Of a DNA stretch of 64,000 nucleotides, positions 45,968-57,494 are shown piece after piece; the stretch's first letter is position 1; each line of letters starts with the position of its first letter. The stretch spans positions 63,037,053 through 63,101,052 of the forward strand of contig CM060732.1 in the NCBI GenBank assembly GCA_030704615.1. Reading direction: 5' to 3'. The translations under genes and the position numbers were made by a program. Origin of the DNA: Takakia lepidozioides. Taxonomy: Eukaryota; Streptophyta; Takakiopsida; Takakiales; Takakiaceae. The notes under the pieces were generated by a model that was not told the DNA's origin, did not search any database, and saw only the letters and a list, made by a program, of their open reading frames with translations.

Positions 45968-47216
45968 TCAACGCTTTTTCCGTTTTTGAGGTCGCCCTTC
46001 GAAAACTGCAACCGCCTCGGATGCGTTTCCCATTTCTGAGGCACGCACCCAAGATGCTTCCACATGATGATAGCCCTTCCATTTGAGGAGATACTCCGTT
46101 TCTCGGTTCTTGAACCTCCTCGACTTAAGTACTGCCTCCACCTCATACTCAGGTTCATTTTCATGATCCAACAGCACAGGTGGCGGACGCAACACTTGAT
46201 GCCGATTCGGACGCGCTTCATCTTTGAAGTAAGGCTTCAAAAGGGAGACGTGGAATACTGGATGCACCTTGCTGTTTGCCGGCAGCTCCAATTCATACAC
46301 ATCCTCATTTATAACCTTCCGGATGCGAAAGGGTCCCGCATATGGAGGTACGAACTTTGGACTCACTTCCGGAGATAGTTGAAAATTCTTGATGTTCAAC
46401 CAGACCTCCGTGCCTGCCTCAAACTTCACTTCCCTCCGCTTCCGATTCGTCTGCCTTTCATACCGTTTCCTAGCTTTGGCAATGTTGTACTTTGCGAGCT
46501 TCAACAAACGCTCGCGTTCTTCCAGTACCGCCGCTACTGCTGGTTCCTCAACGTCCTGGGCGGCCCAACTTGTCGGCACCAGAGGTGCTTTTCCATAGAC
46601 CAATACGAAAGGGGAAACTCCCGTTGCGGAGTGTTCTGTGTTATTATAACAGAACTCTGCCGCGTCTAAGTGTTCCACCCAGTCTGTTTGGTCTGCCGAA
46701 CGTAATTCTGCAAGATCTGCTTCACTACGGAATTCATTCTTCCGTTTGGCCGTTGGTCGTAGGTCGGAAGGCGGTGCTCATCTTCAGCCTCATCCCCATC
46801 TTCTTCCAAAGTGCCCTCCAAAATTTACTCGTAAACTTTGGATCGCGGTCCGAGACAATATCCTTCGGGACTCCATGATGCTTTAAGACGTGGGCGAAGT
46901 AAAGTCGCTCTGTTTCCTGTGCCGTTGCTGTCTCCTTGGTGGGGATGAAATGGCCCATTTTACTGAACCTATCCACCACCACCATGATTGCATCGAATCT
47001 TTTTGACAGCGGCATAGCAGTCATGAAATCCATTGAGACGTTTTCCAAAGTCCCCTCTGGAATCGGCAAGGGTTGTAACAGCCCCGCTTGCTTTTTGTAC
47101 TCGCTCCGGTTTTGTTGGCATGTGGTGCATGTCTTGACATACTCCTCTGCCTCCTTTTTTCTTTCGAAGCACCGGGTGCCGCCTTGACTTGTGAAGGCCC
47201 TCCCTTCGATTTCCAC
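45968..47216 (-). pseudogene. Integrase plus chromodomain
   Basis: Zinc-region end (VKTCTTCQQNRSEYKKQAGL), then catalytic core with Asp in MVVVDRFSKMGHFIPT, Asp in IVSDRDPKFTSKFW and Glu in TNGQTE, followed by a frame break near 46735. The C-terminal part (46678-45968) has AEFCYNNTEHSATGVSPF, VHPVFHVSLLKPY and a chromodomain: EYEVEAVLKSRR, YLLKWKGY and SWVRASEM. The chromodomain defines chromoviruses, where it is thought to steer integration to marked chromatin. Reverse-transcribing domains upstream are missing. Confidence 0.9.
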
Positions 47217-48181
47217 GTGCCATTGTCGCCGCGTGGCCTATCCCACTTCTTTTCCGGTCGGAAGGAGTCACCTTCCTGCCGGGTCTTCTTGTGGTTCAGC
47301 TCCGTACGGCCTTGTCTTTCACCCTTAGGGACATCCGAGAAACATTCAGCCCTCTCAATTGCCTTGTTCAAAGTCTTAGGTGGCTTCTCCTCCAACTTCC
47401 GCCTGGCCCATTGGGCTAGTCCCGCCACAAAGTTGAAGACCATTTCTGGTTCTGCCATGTCCGCGACTTCGAGCAACAACACATTGAAAGCCTGGACATA
47501 TCCCCGAATGTCATCTGTTTGCTTCAAATTCCTCATCTTGTCCCGGGCGAGCCAGGACGCGTTGAGGGGCACAAACTACCTCTTCATCAATTCCTTGAAC
47601 CCACTCCAGTTCATGGTTTCCGGGCTTGGACCTCGGTCGTGAAGGCGTTTCTGCCACCATTGTTGAGCATAGCCCCTCAAATAGGTGGGAGCCATTTCCA
47701 CCCGATCCTCGTCACTCAACTTGGCCGCCCGGAAGTACTGCTCCAGCTCCAAGATCCAGGTGTTGAGTGCCTTCTGATTTCGGACGCCCTCGAAGGTGCC
47801 GGGTTCCTTCGGCTTCACCTTAAACTTTGCCTTAGTGGAAGTGGTATTAGCCGCCTTCAACACGTCTTTCAACGTCCCGCCAAATTGCGCCAACAACCCT
47901 TCCCAAAAGGCTGCCGGCATGGGAGACATCTGTTGGTCGGTCGGAGCTCTCAAGGATTCCTCAGGCTCCGACTCCTCAGATTCCTCCCGCTCTTGAGCGG
48001 CCTCGTTTTCGGAAACATGCATCGCTTCTTCAAACGGCCGCCTCGGTGACCCGTCGCCCCCATCGGGCTCACCATGATCATCATCTTTTGGGCCGTTCCG
48101 CTTTCGCTTTGGCTTGCCCGACCCCATGATGAGGCCAATCCCAAGGACGATCGCGTACTGAACTCTAAGCTCTGATACCAA
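47170..48181 (-). pseudogene. Chromovirus gag, one in-frame stop
   Basis: The minus-strand frame begins near 48124 (MGSGKPKRKRNG; an earlier start at 48181 is possible). Acidic N-terminus, then the gag capsid domain (FEGVRNQKALNTWILELEQY, YAQQWWQKRL). One TAG at 47578-47576 interrupts a frame that otherwise continues (LKQTDDIRGYVQAF, FVAGLAQWARRKL). The C-terminal basic region has lost its CCHC knuckle: sequence passes near 47180 into integrase in another frame, marking the deletion junction. Confidence 0.85.
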
Positions 48182-48182
48182 G

Positions 48183-48907
48183 TGTCGCGCACCTCACTTC
48201 GGTAAGCTCGCACCTGAAGTCATAGTTTCTCGCTTGATGCGCGCGCCTAACTCCCAACCTGGCCGTCGGGCCAACTTGGAGCTTCGACTGCTCACCGGGA
48301 CATAACGGTCCCCCCCCTGATCTCCCAAAGAACCCTCCAACGATTTAGAACCAGCGGAATTCCCTTTGGTAGTTGGCAGTCCAGAACAGCTCCCCACTCT
48401 TTGGTCGCTTTCCGGCTCGCTCGCTTACTCACTAGCTTTTGGTCACCAACGGGCTTGCACCGTTCTCGGGGTTACTACTCCCTATATATACTTCTGTAGC
48501 TGTCCGCGGGGGTTTAACAAATAACCATGCCATTTATGGCGAACCACCACGAACACCCTCGACTCCCGGTGATGAGTCGCGGTGAGTCTTGGCCCACTCA
48601 CCACGGCCCCTATGGATCGTGATGAGCCCCAAGACTCCCCACGACTCCCACCACGAGGTCTCCGCCCCAGGGTGAGTCCTATGCCACCCCCACTAAGTCT
48701 CGCTAAGCTACCACCACCCCTTGTGGAGCCACCCCCACCGCAACCCGGTGTGCGGGGCTCCACCTAGTGAGCGCCTCCGCCTCCTTGAGTGCTTTGGGCA
48801 CTCAAGGGTGCTTCAGCACCCCATACCTATCGCTGCCACTGCCCCCACCACAGGGGCAGCCCCTCTTGTGTCCCGACCCCCTGCCCTCAAGGCAAAGGGC
48901 CGCGACA
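48183..48907 (-). repeat. 5' LTR of chromovirus
   Basis: Plus strand TGTCGCGCACCTCACTTCGG to GGGCCGCGACA. It differs from the other LTR by scattered single bases. Confidence 0.9.
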
Positions 48908-49177
48908 TGCACGATGGATGCGTGCAATACCAATGTGTGGCAGTATTTTTGCGAGCAAGGACCCGGAGGGGGCGGCGGGTTGAGCGGGAGTGGGGGTGCC
49001 TGGTGGCGACCGCAGGCCGTGGCGCAGCCACAAGGGGGGCGAGGCGGAGGGCGGGGTGGGGCCACGTAGGCAGGCCCGCTGAGGCAACAATTCAACTCCG
49101 GGCCTCATATATCACTTGCCAATATCAGTTTCAGAAATTGTGTCAAAGGAGGCTGAGATGGATCCTACATGAACCTG

Positions 49178-49519
49178 TAAGAGCATGACCAATAGTGGCG
49201 CGGTAAACAGACACGCCAACGGCATTATACTAGCCAATTTTTGGCCCGGAGCCCATATAGTAGTGTGGCAGCTAGCCCTGCCACCTACCGCACCACCTGT
49301 CAACACATGTGAGCGAGAATGCCCGGATAAGGCGTTGCCGTGGGGGGGTTTGGGGGACGGCAACGGAATTCTAGATGCCGTGCTTGAATGCGGATTTGTG
49401 AGCCGGCACTATAAGGAGTGGGGTGGTGCTGCTGGGGACGCGGGGAGAGCCTTGAAACCGCCGGCCACGGCAGAATGGAGTTGGCGCGTCTGAAATGGCC
49501 GCTGCTAGCCATGCTCTAA
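49178..49519. mobile_element. Tourist-like MITE, TAA target
   Basis: TAA at 49178-49180 and 49517-49519 flanks ends GAGCATGACCAATAGTGGC and complementary GCCGCTGCTAGCCATGCTC. The GAGCAT(G/C)-CCA end and 3-bp TAA target are typical of PIF/Harbinger (Tourist) MITEs. The interior is 336 bp, GC-rich and non-coding. Confidence 0.7.
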
Positions 49520-49631
49520 CTTACATTGTACAAAGGTCCCTGGAGTTCAATGCACTGACATTGCACCAGTGATTGCCCCGCCATGGTGGCGGTTATTGTC
49601 CGTGATGGCGGACCGATCGGACTGCTGCTTG

Positions 49632-50499
49632 TACCGTAGGTTCATAGCAGATTAGGCACAAATTAAATTTAAAAAAAAACTCCTAAGCAAATCTGTGATT
49701 TTTCAAGATTTATGCCTAAAAGGTTGGAAATATAATATGAAAGTGCCTAATTCAGTAAAACTTTGTAAGAAAATCCTACTCTATATATTGAAAATAAAAA
49801 CAAATGCCTCCATAACTCTTCAAAAAGTATAGGCCAACTCCCTAGGTCCATACAACCTCCAAAGACCTTCCAATGATAAGTACTAAGTACAGAATCAAGC
49901 ATTACATAAGAGGATTTCCAAGTTAGCAAGATAAGTACTAAGGTACGCAATTATTATTGTAGATTAAGGTGTGGGTATCGTGTTGTCACCGCCTTTTGTA
50001 GTTGGATTTCTCTCTCACTCTCAAATGTCACTCCTTAATTCCATCTCCTAGGCCAACCACTTGTCGGGGTCGTTCCAATGACAGAGCAAAAAATTGAAGC
50101 ACAATTTGAGCCCATTACCTTATGATGTCGTGGTGAGTGTGTTTGGGGGATTTAGCCTGCGGGCTAAAAGTTGCGCCTGACCTAAGCTTGGCCCAGGCTG
50201 GGTTCCTCCAGTGTTAGCCATCTCCACATTTGCGCCCATATCGTCTAGTGGGCTCTCGGACGCCATCTCCATTAGAAAGGACTTTTTTTAGGGTTTGTCT
50301 TGGGGAAGAAGAGAGAGGGTACATGAGACCTGTGGGGATGGAGGGAGAAGTTCCAAGTGATGAAAGGTGCCTAACACCAAATATTATGGATGAAAAGTGT
50401 CTAATTTACATAAATCTTTTTTAAAGTGCCTAAAAAGAATATTCTAAATTTAATAATTGTTAGGCACTAGGGTGCTTAATCTGCTATGAACCTACGGTA
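49632..50499. mobile_element. TIR element, 28-bp ends, TA target
   Basis: The left end starts TACCGTAGGTTCATAGCAGA. The right end is its complement, with 27 of 28 positions matching. Flanks suggest TA as target, as in mariner-type elements, but the end sequence is not that of Stowaway. The 868-bp interior is AT-rich, without transposase. Confidence 0.65.
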
Positions 50500-51183
50500 T
50501 ATGCGGTATCACCCCCTCTAGGCTCTCCGTAGTACGTACGTACCTACATATGTACAGTCTATCACCTTTTTCGCTGTAAGTAGCACGGTCGCTTTGCATT
50601 GACGCGGTCAGTCAAGTGTGTTGTGAGGCACTGCGACTGCAGGATTCCCCGGCCAGTTACTGGCGAGTGTGCATGCGGCTGACTAGGCTAGTACAGCAGA
50701 TAATAAGCGGGAAGCATGTACAAGGGGCAAAGCTCGTCCACGATCGCATTCGCTCCTTCAAGTGGCGTTGCAATGCACACTTGGGATCGTCATGTCTCAT
50801 CCATTCCTTGGAAAGGACGCTGAAGACGGTGGGTGGGTGTCTGCGCTGAGGCAAACCCTGAGGTCTGAACTTGCATCTGCACTTTTTACTCCGGGCCGCT
50901 CTGAATGCAGAAAGGTGATGGTTTCTGCATTACGTGGTGGCTGATCGCCTCATCGCTTTTCAAGGGCTTCTAATTGGCTTCATGTGCAGCGAACCGTGTC
51001 TAGAGGGGGAACCTTATTAGTATACTGACGTGGGTGGGTGGCAGACTGAGTGTCGGATTCTCACCTTTGAATCAAGTTCCCGATCGCTCTGATCGTACAC
51101 CAAGCACTTGCTTCTCGATACGAACGTGGGCTTGTGGGAAGCGGTCGTCGTCGTATTTGAGGGTCCCCTTTCTTCCGGTTGTA
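50500..51183 (+). other. Upstream region of LRR gene
   Basis: No separate gene supported. An open frame runs in from 51034, in frame with the LRR protein, but lacks domain features. GTACGTACGTAC-type repeats occur near 50530. Confidence 0.35.
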
Positions 51184-52236
51184 ATGGCTCACTATTTCGA
51201 GCTGGAGGATCTTCTTTTAGCGATGTCATCTCGCTCTCCAAGTTATTTTGTCATGGATCTGGAACGGGTTGATGTAAGCTACGATGATAAGCGGTCGCTG
51301 TACAGATTTCCTTCGCAGAAAGATGAAAGCCGCGATCACGACATTCGATCGGCGGTTCTCCTTTCAATTACTTCCTCCGTCGTGGCGTCTGTAGACGTGC
51401 GCCTACCGGCTTACAGGAATCCACATTGCGAAGCGGAGTTGCAGGAGTTCTGCAGAGGCCTGCACTCCAAACAGACTTTACGATATCTGACGATCAAATT
51501 GGATTCGTGCTATAAGGTCGACGCAGACGGACAATTGAGTATGGTACATCACGTCGCAGAGATGCTTCGCGTGAACAAATTTCTAGAATGTCTTGATATT
51601 TGTGGGATATCCATCCACACAGAGTCAGCCAAGCTCTTGGCTGCCGCTTTGCGTGTAAATCGTACCCTGCAAACTTTGCGTTTGAATACATGGGGCGGAT
51701 CGGCAGAGGGAGTGCAAATGTTGGTGGCTCCTTTGGTGGCCACAGATCCCTTAGGCTCCAACTCTGTGCTGCAGACGTTCGGGATGGGGTGCCATTTCGG
51801 GTATAAGAGCGTCGAAGATGGCGAGGCAGCCAAGCACCTGGCAGCGATGTTGTGTGGCAACTCTTCCTTGTTGAAGCTTGACTTTTCCAACTATTGGGAT
51901 ATGACGTCGGAGGGCGGTGCTGCGATCGGCAGGGCTTTGGGCGTCGACACCACCCTTACAAACCTGAACATGTCCGGCTGCGGGATTGGGGCGGATGGTG
52001 TGGAGGCGATAGCACAGCATCTCGCACACCACAATTCTTCTCTCACATGGCTTAGAGTTGGTCAAACTTGGCGTAAAGAGATTGAGGGAAGCAAGGCAGC
52101 CAACGCATTGGCCAACATGTTTCGATCCAACTCCACGTTGACGCATGTGGATGTGTCACATAATCCCTTTACCGAAGAAGGTTTTGTGGAGCTCTTCAAA
52201 TATCTGCCCACCAACACGTCTTTGACATACCTTTGA
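51184..52236 (+). CDS. Ribonuclease-inhibitor-like LRR protein, truncated
   Basis: Frame of 350 residues from the ATG at 51184 (MAHYFELEDLLL); an in-frame ATG at 51034 is possible. Successive ~28-residue leucine-rich repeats are seen: TLRYLTIKLDSC, FLECLDICGISIHTESAKLL, TLQTLRLNTWG, SLLKLDFSNYW, TLTNLNMSGCGIGADGVEAI, SLTWLRVGQTW, TLTHVDVSHNPFTEEGFVEL. These form the horseshoe protein-binding fold of the NLRC3/RNI type. The stop follows TSLTYL; one base later another frame gives DLSWCKGVAGDWALAEIAV, the natural continuation of the repeat. So a single-base insertion near 52233 probably truncates the protein. Partner and role unknown. Confidence 0.75.
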   Translation: MAHYFELEDLLLAMSSRSPSYFVMDLERVDVSYDDKRSLYRFPSQKDESRDHDIRSAVLLSITSSVVASVDVRLPAYRNPHCEAELQEFCRGLHSKQTLRYLTIKLDSCYKVDADGQLSMVHHVAEMLRVNKFLECLDICGISIHTESAKLLAAALRVNRTLQTLRLNTWGGSAEGVQMLVAPLVATDPLGSNSVLQTFGMGCHFGYKSVEDGEAAKHLAAMLCGNSSLLKLDFSNYWDMTSEGGAAIGRALGVDTTLTNLNMSGCGIGADGVEAIAQHLAHHNSSLTWLRVGQTWRKEIEGSKAANALANMFRSNSTLTHVDVSHNPFTEEGFVELFKYLPTNTSLTYL

Positions 52237-52894
52237 TCTTTCTTGGTGCAAGGGTGTCGCCGGGGACTGGGCGTTGGCAGAAATCGCTGTTTCTAATAGT
52301 AGTGAACGTAGAGCACACAAGTTTATCCCGTTGCGCAGGGTTGTATAGAGGACCGAGGTGGGAGCGGCGCATGGCGTTACAAGGAATGATGAGGGCCGTG
52401 AGTCCGGAGGCAGCCCGCGTGTTGACTTACGGCGTCGCTGGTACTCAACCACACTTTCTCTTTCTCATACTACACTCATCCTGTTTTGCTTTTCCATGTA
52501 TTGAGGACGCCGAACGTAATGTAACAAGTAACTCCGCGGAATAATGCTAAAGTCTTGACCTCCAACGCGGAATGCAATGTCAAAGTGAGACTGAAAAACT
52601 CCGCGGATGTTTGGTTCCATACAGTTGGCCAACTAGAATCCATTTCAGGTGTGGTTTCCGTTGTCTTCTACTCAAGGATTCTTGGACAGAATTGTTGAGT
52701 GGATTTTGCTAATTCTCACTATTTCCTTTCAACATCTAGGTGGATAAGATCGAGGACTAGGAGCTAGGCTCCGAAATCTGCCTTCGCATTCCAAATGCAA
52801 CACAAGATAAAGAACTCCAGCGAAAGTGAGAATCTCTTTTGACTGCCTAATCTTCTTGTTCAATGAATAGGCTAGCAAAGCATAGTATTCAAGT

Positions 52895-53190
52895 GAGAAG
52901 CAATGTAATTTTTGCTGCAACCTCCTGCCAAAGTCGTCCACAGCTTGGAGGTTGGAATATCTAACATCTGCACTATGAGATACGAGTAGAACACGCACTG
53001 TTCCTTCCAGGTCCTCTGGCAGCCACTTCACTGGCCAGGAGAGTTCATGATTGTCACGATGAACCCATGTGTGCTTTGAAACGCTGCTTTCCTCTCCAAA
53101 CTGGAGTCCATGGAAAAAGATGACATCCAGGGTGGTTTCCCGATCATCGTTAGGGGGTGGCCACACTTGTTGAACGAGGTAAACCTCGGC
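52895..53190 (-). pseudogene. SERAC1-like alpha/beta hydrolase, N-terminal exon
   Basis: The minus strand reads VYLVQQVWPPP, LDVIFFHGLQFGEES, WVHRDNHELSWPVKWLPEDL and TVRVLLVSHSADVRYSNLQ. This matches the start of the plant SERAC1/DUF676-type alpha/beta hydrolases, where HGL forms the oxyanion region. It continues as DDFGRRLQQKL. The matching catalytic part lies on the plus strand at 54.3-55.2 kb, so this exon is separated from it by an inversion or belongs to another copy. Such hydrolases occur alone and as N-terminal domains of some NBS-LRR proteins in bryophytes. Confidence 0.6.
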
Positions 53191-53249
53191 AAAATGAAAG
53201 AGATCTACAGTCAGAAGTGTTGTATAGTTTCCAAAACATTGATTCAAAG

Positions 53250-54315
53250 CTTTAAGAGTACTCTTTTAATTGCCAAAAGAAAAAATCTAGTGAGCTTGCA
53301 ATGTGTCTTTGTCAACATGTGTCCACAATATTGTTTGAAGCAATGCATACATATGTTACCGTATCCAGAGTCTAAAACCATGTTGCAAAAAACAATGAGT
53401 TGTTTCAGAACAGAACTAGAGATGTGGTAAGCACAGTTGCAGAGATATGATGAGCTCGCTTGTGAGTCTACAGTGAAAAGAAATATCTTTTCATGAAAGC
53501 TACTTAATGATGTATGATGTACTTTATTAACATCGGAACGTACAGGAGTCACTCCACGATCTTTGGCAGTGAAAGGTGCTCATAACATATTTGAATAACT
53601 AGAACCCTCTGACCCATCAGTTAGAGATGCCGGACAAGTAGGGGTACCTCATGACAAAAGAAAGGAACTTTGCGACAAGGACCTCTTCCAGACACACTCA
53701 CTTGCACCTACGACCTAGCCTAACATACACCGATCGTAGACAATACCATTTTGTACCCCCAAGGAGTGACGAAGAGACCTCATACCACATGTTTTTGGTC
53801 CCTGTTGCTGCTTTCGACCTTTTCTCAACCATAGTCATTAACCCCTGCACGGATACACACCTCTTGTTACTCTCAACCGGAGAAGCTGTTGGTACCTTGC
53901 AAGAGTTGGTGAAAAGTCGAGATCCTAGGATTTCACATGAGAAAGTGACCTTTGCGGTGATGGGTGGTGTGATTCTCTGTGATCTCTCGTTCTACAACAC
54001 TCTTGGTTGATTATAGTTGACTGCTAAATGCAAAAAGTGCGGATTAGTTCTGTATTCTGAATAACGCACCCTCAATCTACCCTCAACTTTTGAAGGTAGT
54101 CATGCACAAAACTCATTTTTGAGGACAGGCACTCCCACACCGGTTGCATTGCACTCAAATACCAAGTCTTAGGTTACAGGTGGAGAGATGAACTGTCTGA
54201 TGGAATATTCTTATCATTTTCAGAACAAGATCTGGAAATGTCTATGCACATTTTGGTGTCCAAGATCAAAATCTGATATTAGTTGATCCTGTTCGCTTGC
54301 GGTTCATTTGCTTCC
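53250..54315. other. No gene clearly seen
   Basis: A plus-strand frame of 119 codons (53651-54010) is open but unrecognised. The segment should contain the inversion breakpoint if the flanking hydrolase halves were once one gene. Confidence 0.3.
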
Positions 54316-54317
54316 AG

Positions 54318-55245
54318 GTTTGGATGGCAAAAACCAATAGTGCTTGTTGGCCATGGCTACGGAGGTTTGGCTGTCAAGAGCTTAGTGGTAACATACTGCA
54401 AGGACTGAAACCATGCCATGTGCGTACGAACTGGACAAGGAGGCTGCTGAGAATGCAAAAGCGTTCTTATCAAATCTCCGAGGCGTTGCATACTATGCTG
54501 TTCCCCATTCCGAAATGAACTTGGGAAGTTTCGGTGAATTGGAGCCCTCAAAAAATAATCAACCCGACCTGATTGAGCATTTATCGACAGAATTTGAGGG
54601 AGTTATTCGTAGACTTCAAATCCATGTCTTTGCTTTTGGAGAGGGCAAACCAACACAAAAATGGGTATGTTCTCTGGAGTTTTTCATAATGACGAACCAA
54701 GAAATGTTGTGCTGCATAGTGTTGGTATTAATAAAACTTACTAAATGGATAGGAACATGATGCAAAGGATTTAATGTTGGGTGTCAAGTAGTCCAGTATT
54801 TTAGGGTTAGCTAGGTGTACGTTCTCCTTCAACAATAACTAAGATTGGCGAGTTTTCCCCCTCTGAGAGGTTGAATTGCTTACTTTCCATCACATGTGGA
54901 GAACACAGACCTATGGTAATCCTCCCTGTACAAGCAACGATGCTGTGCAGACGAATCAGAAGCTGAATTGTGTCATCTATGGTCCAAGTGGTTTAGATAT
55001 CTTGAAGGCTGCCTTTTCTGCGACAACTCTTTGAGGTTCAAGAAAGTGTTACTACCTCCAGTGGTTGAAAAGATGAATGTTCTATCTATGAGTCTGCCAT
55101 AAGATTATCTGGCTATAACAACTACAGAGTGGAGGACTCGGATCATCTGGATATCACACGACCTCCTTCCAGAGAACATATCATATGTGACAAATTGTTG
55201 ATGCTGCTGAAGATTTGCCAAAAACCAGTGGTACGTCCTCATGTC
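54318..55245 (+). pseudogene. SERAC1-like hydrolase, catalytic and C-terminal part
   Basis: After a CTTCCAG acceptor the frame reads FGWQKPIVLVGHGYGGLAVK. Codons 54349-54366 give GHGYGG where active hydrolases have GHSxGG, so the nucleophile Ser is Gly. A stop follows at CKD; another frame continues NAKAFLSNLRGVAYYAVPHS (to 54665). After an intron-like gap, 55125-55245 reads VEDSDHLDITRPPSREH with the expected catalytic His, then KLLMLLKICQK. The frame break and missing Ser argue against an active enzyme. Confidence 0.65.
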
Positions 55246-55578
55246 AGTAGTGGATTTTTTATCTCCTTGCCATATTTGTCCCTCACTTATTTTATCATTA
55301 ATGTGCGCCTGTACTCCGCCGATGTAATCTGGGTTTTGCAGTATAATGATGACTAATGCGTAACACCTTCGCCTCAGCTCTAGGTTAGCAATATTTCCTT
55401 ATGCTATCCTGCTGCAATCAATCTTGCAATCGGACCCTGAGACATGTGTCCTACACTTTCTCTTGTCAGCTGTAGATATGTGTAGACATGTGTAGACATG
55501 GTGTCTTGTAGATTGCGTTCTTAGCATATTTGCATATTGTGCCTTTGTTATTATTTTTATCTGGTCACTTGAGTGCAG

Positions 55579-57470
55579 GTGAACTTTGATCTTATGATCT
55601 CTCAACTTGAAGGAGGGTGCCCAGAGGAGTACAACACCATAACTGACCTGTTCCTCGAGGTATGAGTCAATGGATGACTACCATAAGTGTATTCAATTCA
55701 CTAATCTTCACCTGAACCTGAAGCTTAACAGAGGAACCTATTAATCATGAGTTTGTGTTGTGCAGCGCAACATGATCAGGGAGGCAATTGCTTTTCTTCT
55801 GGATGTTTTGAAGCCTAACCTTCTAGAGCATGCCATGCTTCAGACTAAGGTAGAGTCAGCTCTGACTCTCACAATGTCCAGTGCAGATGGACTTGCATGG
55901 TCTGTGTCTTCCTGTAACTTGTCTGTTGTTTACTAGTCCCCTCCACTTTACATAGCTACCTTGCACATACTTACCTGTAGACATGATCGACAAGGTCATG
56001 TCAATCCACTGGATAAGGTTTTTCCCTGTTAGTGCGGTTGACATGTGTAAATGAATGTTGTTGGTTATGCAGGTCTTGAAGATCAGTCTGGTCAACATAG
56101 CTGATTCAATTTTGGCAAATGCCATGTCCAGCCATCATGACTGTCCTCAAATTGCTGAGCTATGTTGGAAAGCTGGTCTTTACACATGCCCTTCAGGTCT
56201 ATTTCTGCTTTTGCACTCTTGCAGTTCTCTGCTCATTGTACTTCAATCTGGTAATTTTGCTGGTGTGTCTTGACTCAGGTCCAGAATATACTTTCCATTA
56301 GGCCTGAGTGCACCTGCTCTTGAAGGAACAAGAAATATCCTGAATACACTGACTGAAAGTGGAGCAGTGAATATTTTTTCCCCTCTTTTGTGTTCTAGCT
56401 TGGTCTCCAGATTAATTTTTGCAGTGTATCTGGATGTATACATCATACTTGCCCTGGAGGTCAAACAGGCATTTTATGTCCATGCAAATAAAGTTTCTAA
56501 TGATCCTTCCTTGTGCAGTTGAACCCAGAATATGCTCCTCTGGTGGTTGGGCGATTGCTGGATGATGGCCACCCTGAGGATTTCATCAAGGACCTTATCT
56601 TGTCTGTCTGCTCTTTACTGCCAGTGGAGGCACTGGTTGACGAGTGTGAGAAGAGGTCATAAATTGTCCCAGGGTGTCTTTATGTCATTATTAATCTGTT
56701 TGTTTGCTCCTAGCATGATGTCTATGTCACAGTCAACTCTCAGGTCATGCGCAAGATGAAAATGTATGGAAAGAGGGCACATTACTGACCTGTTAAATGC
56801 ATGTGGAAGCTGTTTGTTGTCTCAGGATTAACGGTTTGATGGCTCGGACAGGAACCGGTTGAGATTGCTGACACAGGTCCTAGAGCATCTTGTGAGTGAA
56901 GGGAGCGAAGATGTGCATGCACATAATGCATTGGGGAAGATCATTGTCGATACAAACAAGGATCCAGAGTTCTTTCTGACCAGAAACTGCTACTATGACT
57001 CTAAGGTCATTGGTAAATATTGTGGGACAAAGGATTACACACTTGAAGTAATTGCATATAGACGTGGTCAATGTGATGCTGAGCTTGTTGATGTCACAAA
57101 CAAGCACAAGCTCTTCAAGATTCAGGCCAGGTACATCCCAACTCTATCTCCTGTCATTTGTGATTTTGTCTTGTGTTATTTGCATGGTCTTAGAAATGAT
57201 AAAGAAATTACCTGACTACATCTTGGTGGCGCTTCTTAGGTATGTGGTGGAGCGCATGGATCCTGACTTGTGGAAAAAGGTTCTGAACCCAGAGTATGCA
57301 GAATACAGGAAGCAGTTTACTCTTGAGGTGTTGTCTATTCTTCTACCAGAGAGCAAGAACCGAGAGCAGGTGTTAGCCCTGTTAGCCACTTTGAAGGCAC
57401 ACTTGCCCCATGAGTTAGTTGAGCTTTTATAGTCAAGCATGTTCTTCAAAACTCTGCCTTGAGTGGGTAG
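55579..57470 (+). pseudogene. CHC: Clathrin heavy chain fragment
   Basis: Clathrin heavy chain forms the triskelion of coated vesicles. Exons matching the leg repeats: 55579-55659 ([20 protein letters not shown]), 55766-55849 ([15 protein letters not shown]), 56073-56196 ([12 protein letters not shown]), 56519-56655 ([19 protein letters not shown]), 56852-57130 ([17 protein letters not shown]) and 57240-57432 ([18 protein letters not shown]). Splice sites mostly survive. The third exon has lost its end frame, and the long part normally between the third and fourth is absent. A stop follows ELL at 57430; the family continuation VLQNSALSG is still readable in another frame (57439-57466). LINE-derived sequence begins just after. 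Nothing of the N-terminal propeller is seen. Confidence 0.85.
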
Positions 57471-57494
57471 TCACGTCTAAAATGATCTCTTTGC

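Larger units (their letters stand above)
44330..48912 (-). mobile_element. Deleted chromovirus (gypsy) element
   Basis: Minus-strand LTR element flanked by TGCAC at 44330-44334 and 48908-48912. LTRs at 44335-45060 (3') and 48183-48907 (5') are 726 and 725 bp and nearly identical, with TG...CA ends. The primer-binding site next to the 5' LTR reads TGGTATCAGAGC on the minus strand, the initiator-Met tRNA site. The 3.1-kb interior has gag directly followed by integrase and chromodomain; protease, reverse transcriptase and RNase H are absent. It is a non-autonomous deletion derivative that still looks recently inserted. Confidence 0.95.

Noticed and set aside
46064-46878. Plus-strand frames of 96-128 codons
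   Set aside because: Antisense to the integrase-chromodomain coding strand.
48582-49188. Pro/Arg-rich plus-strand frames near 48.6-49.2 kb
   Set aside because: They lie in the chromovirus LTR and in GC-rich flank; the same frames recur in the other LTR.
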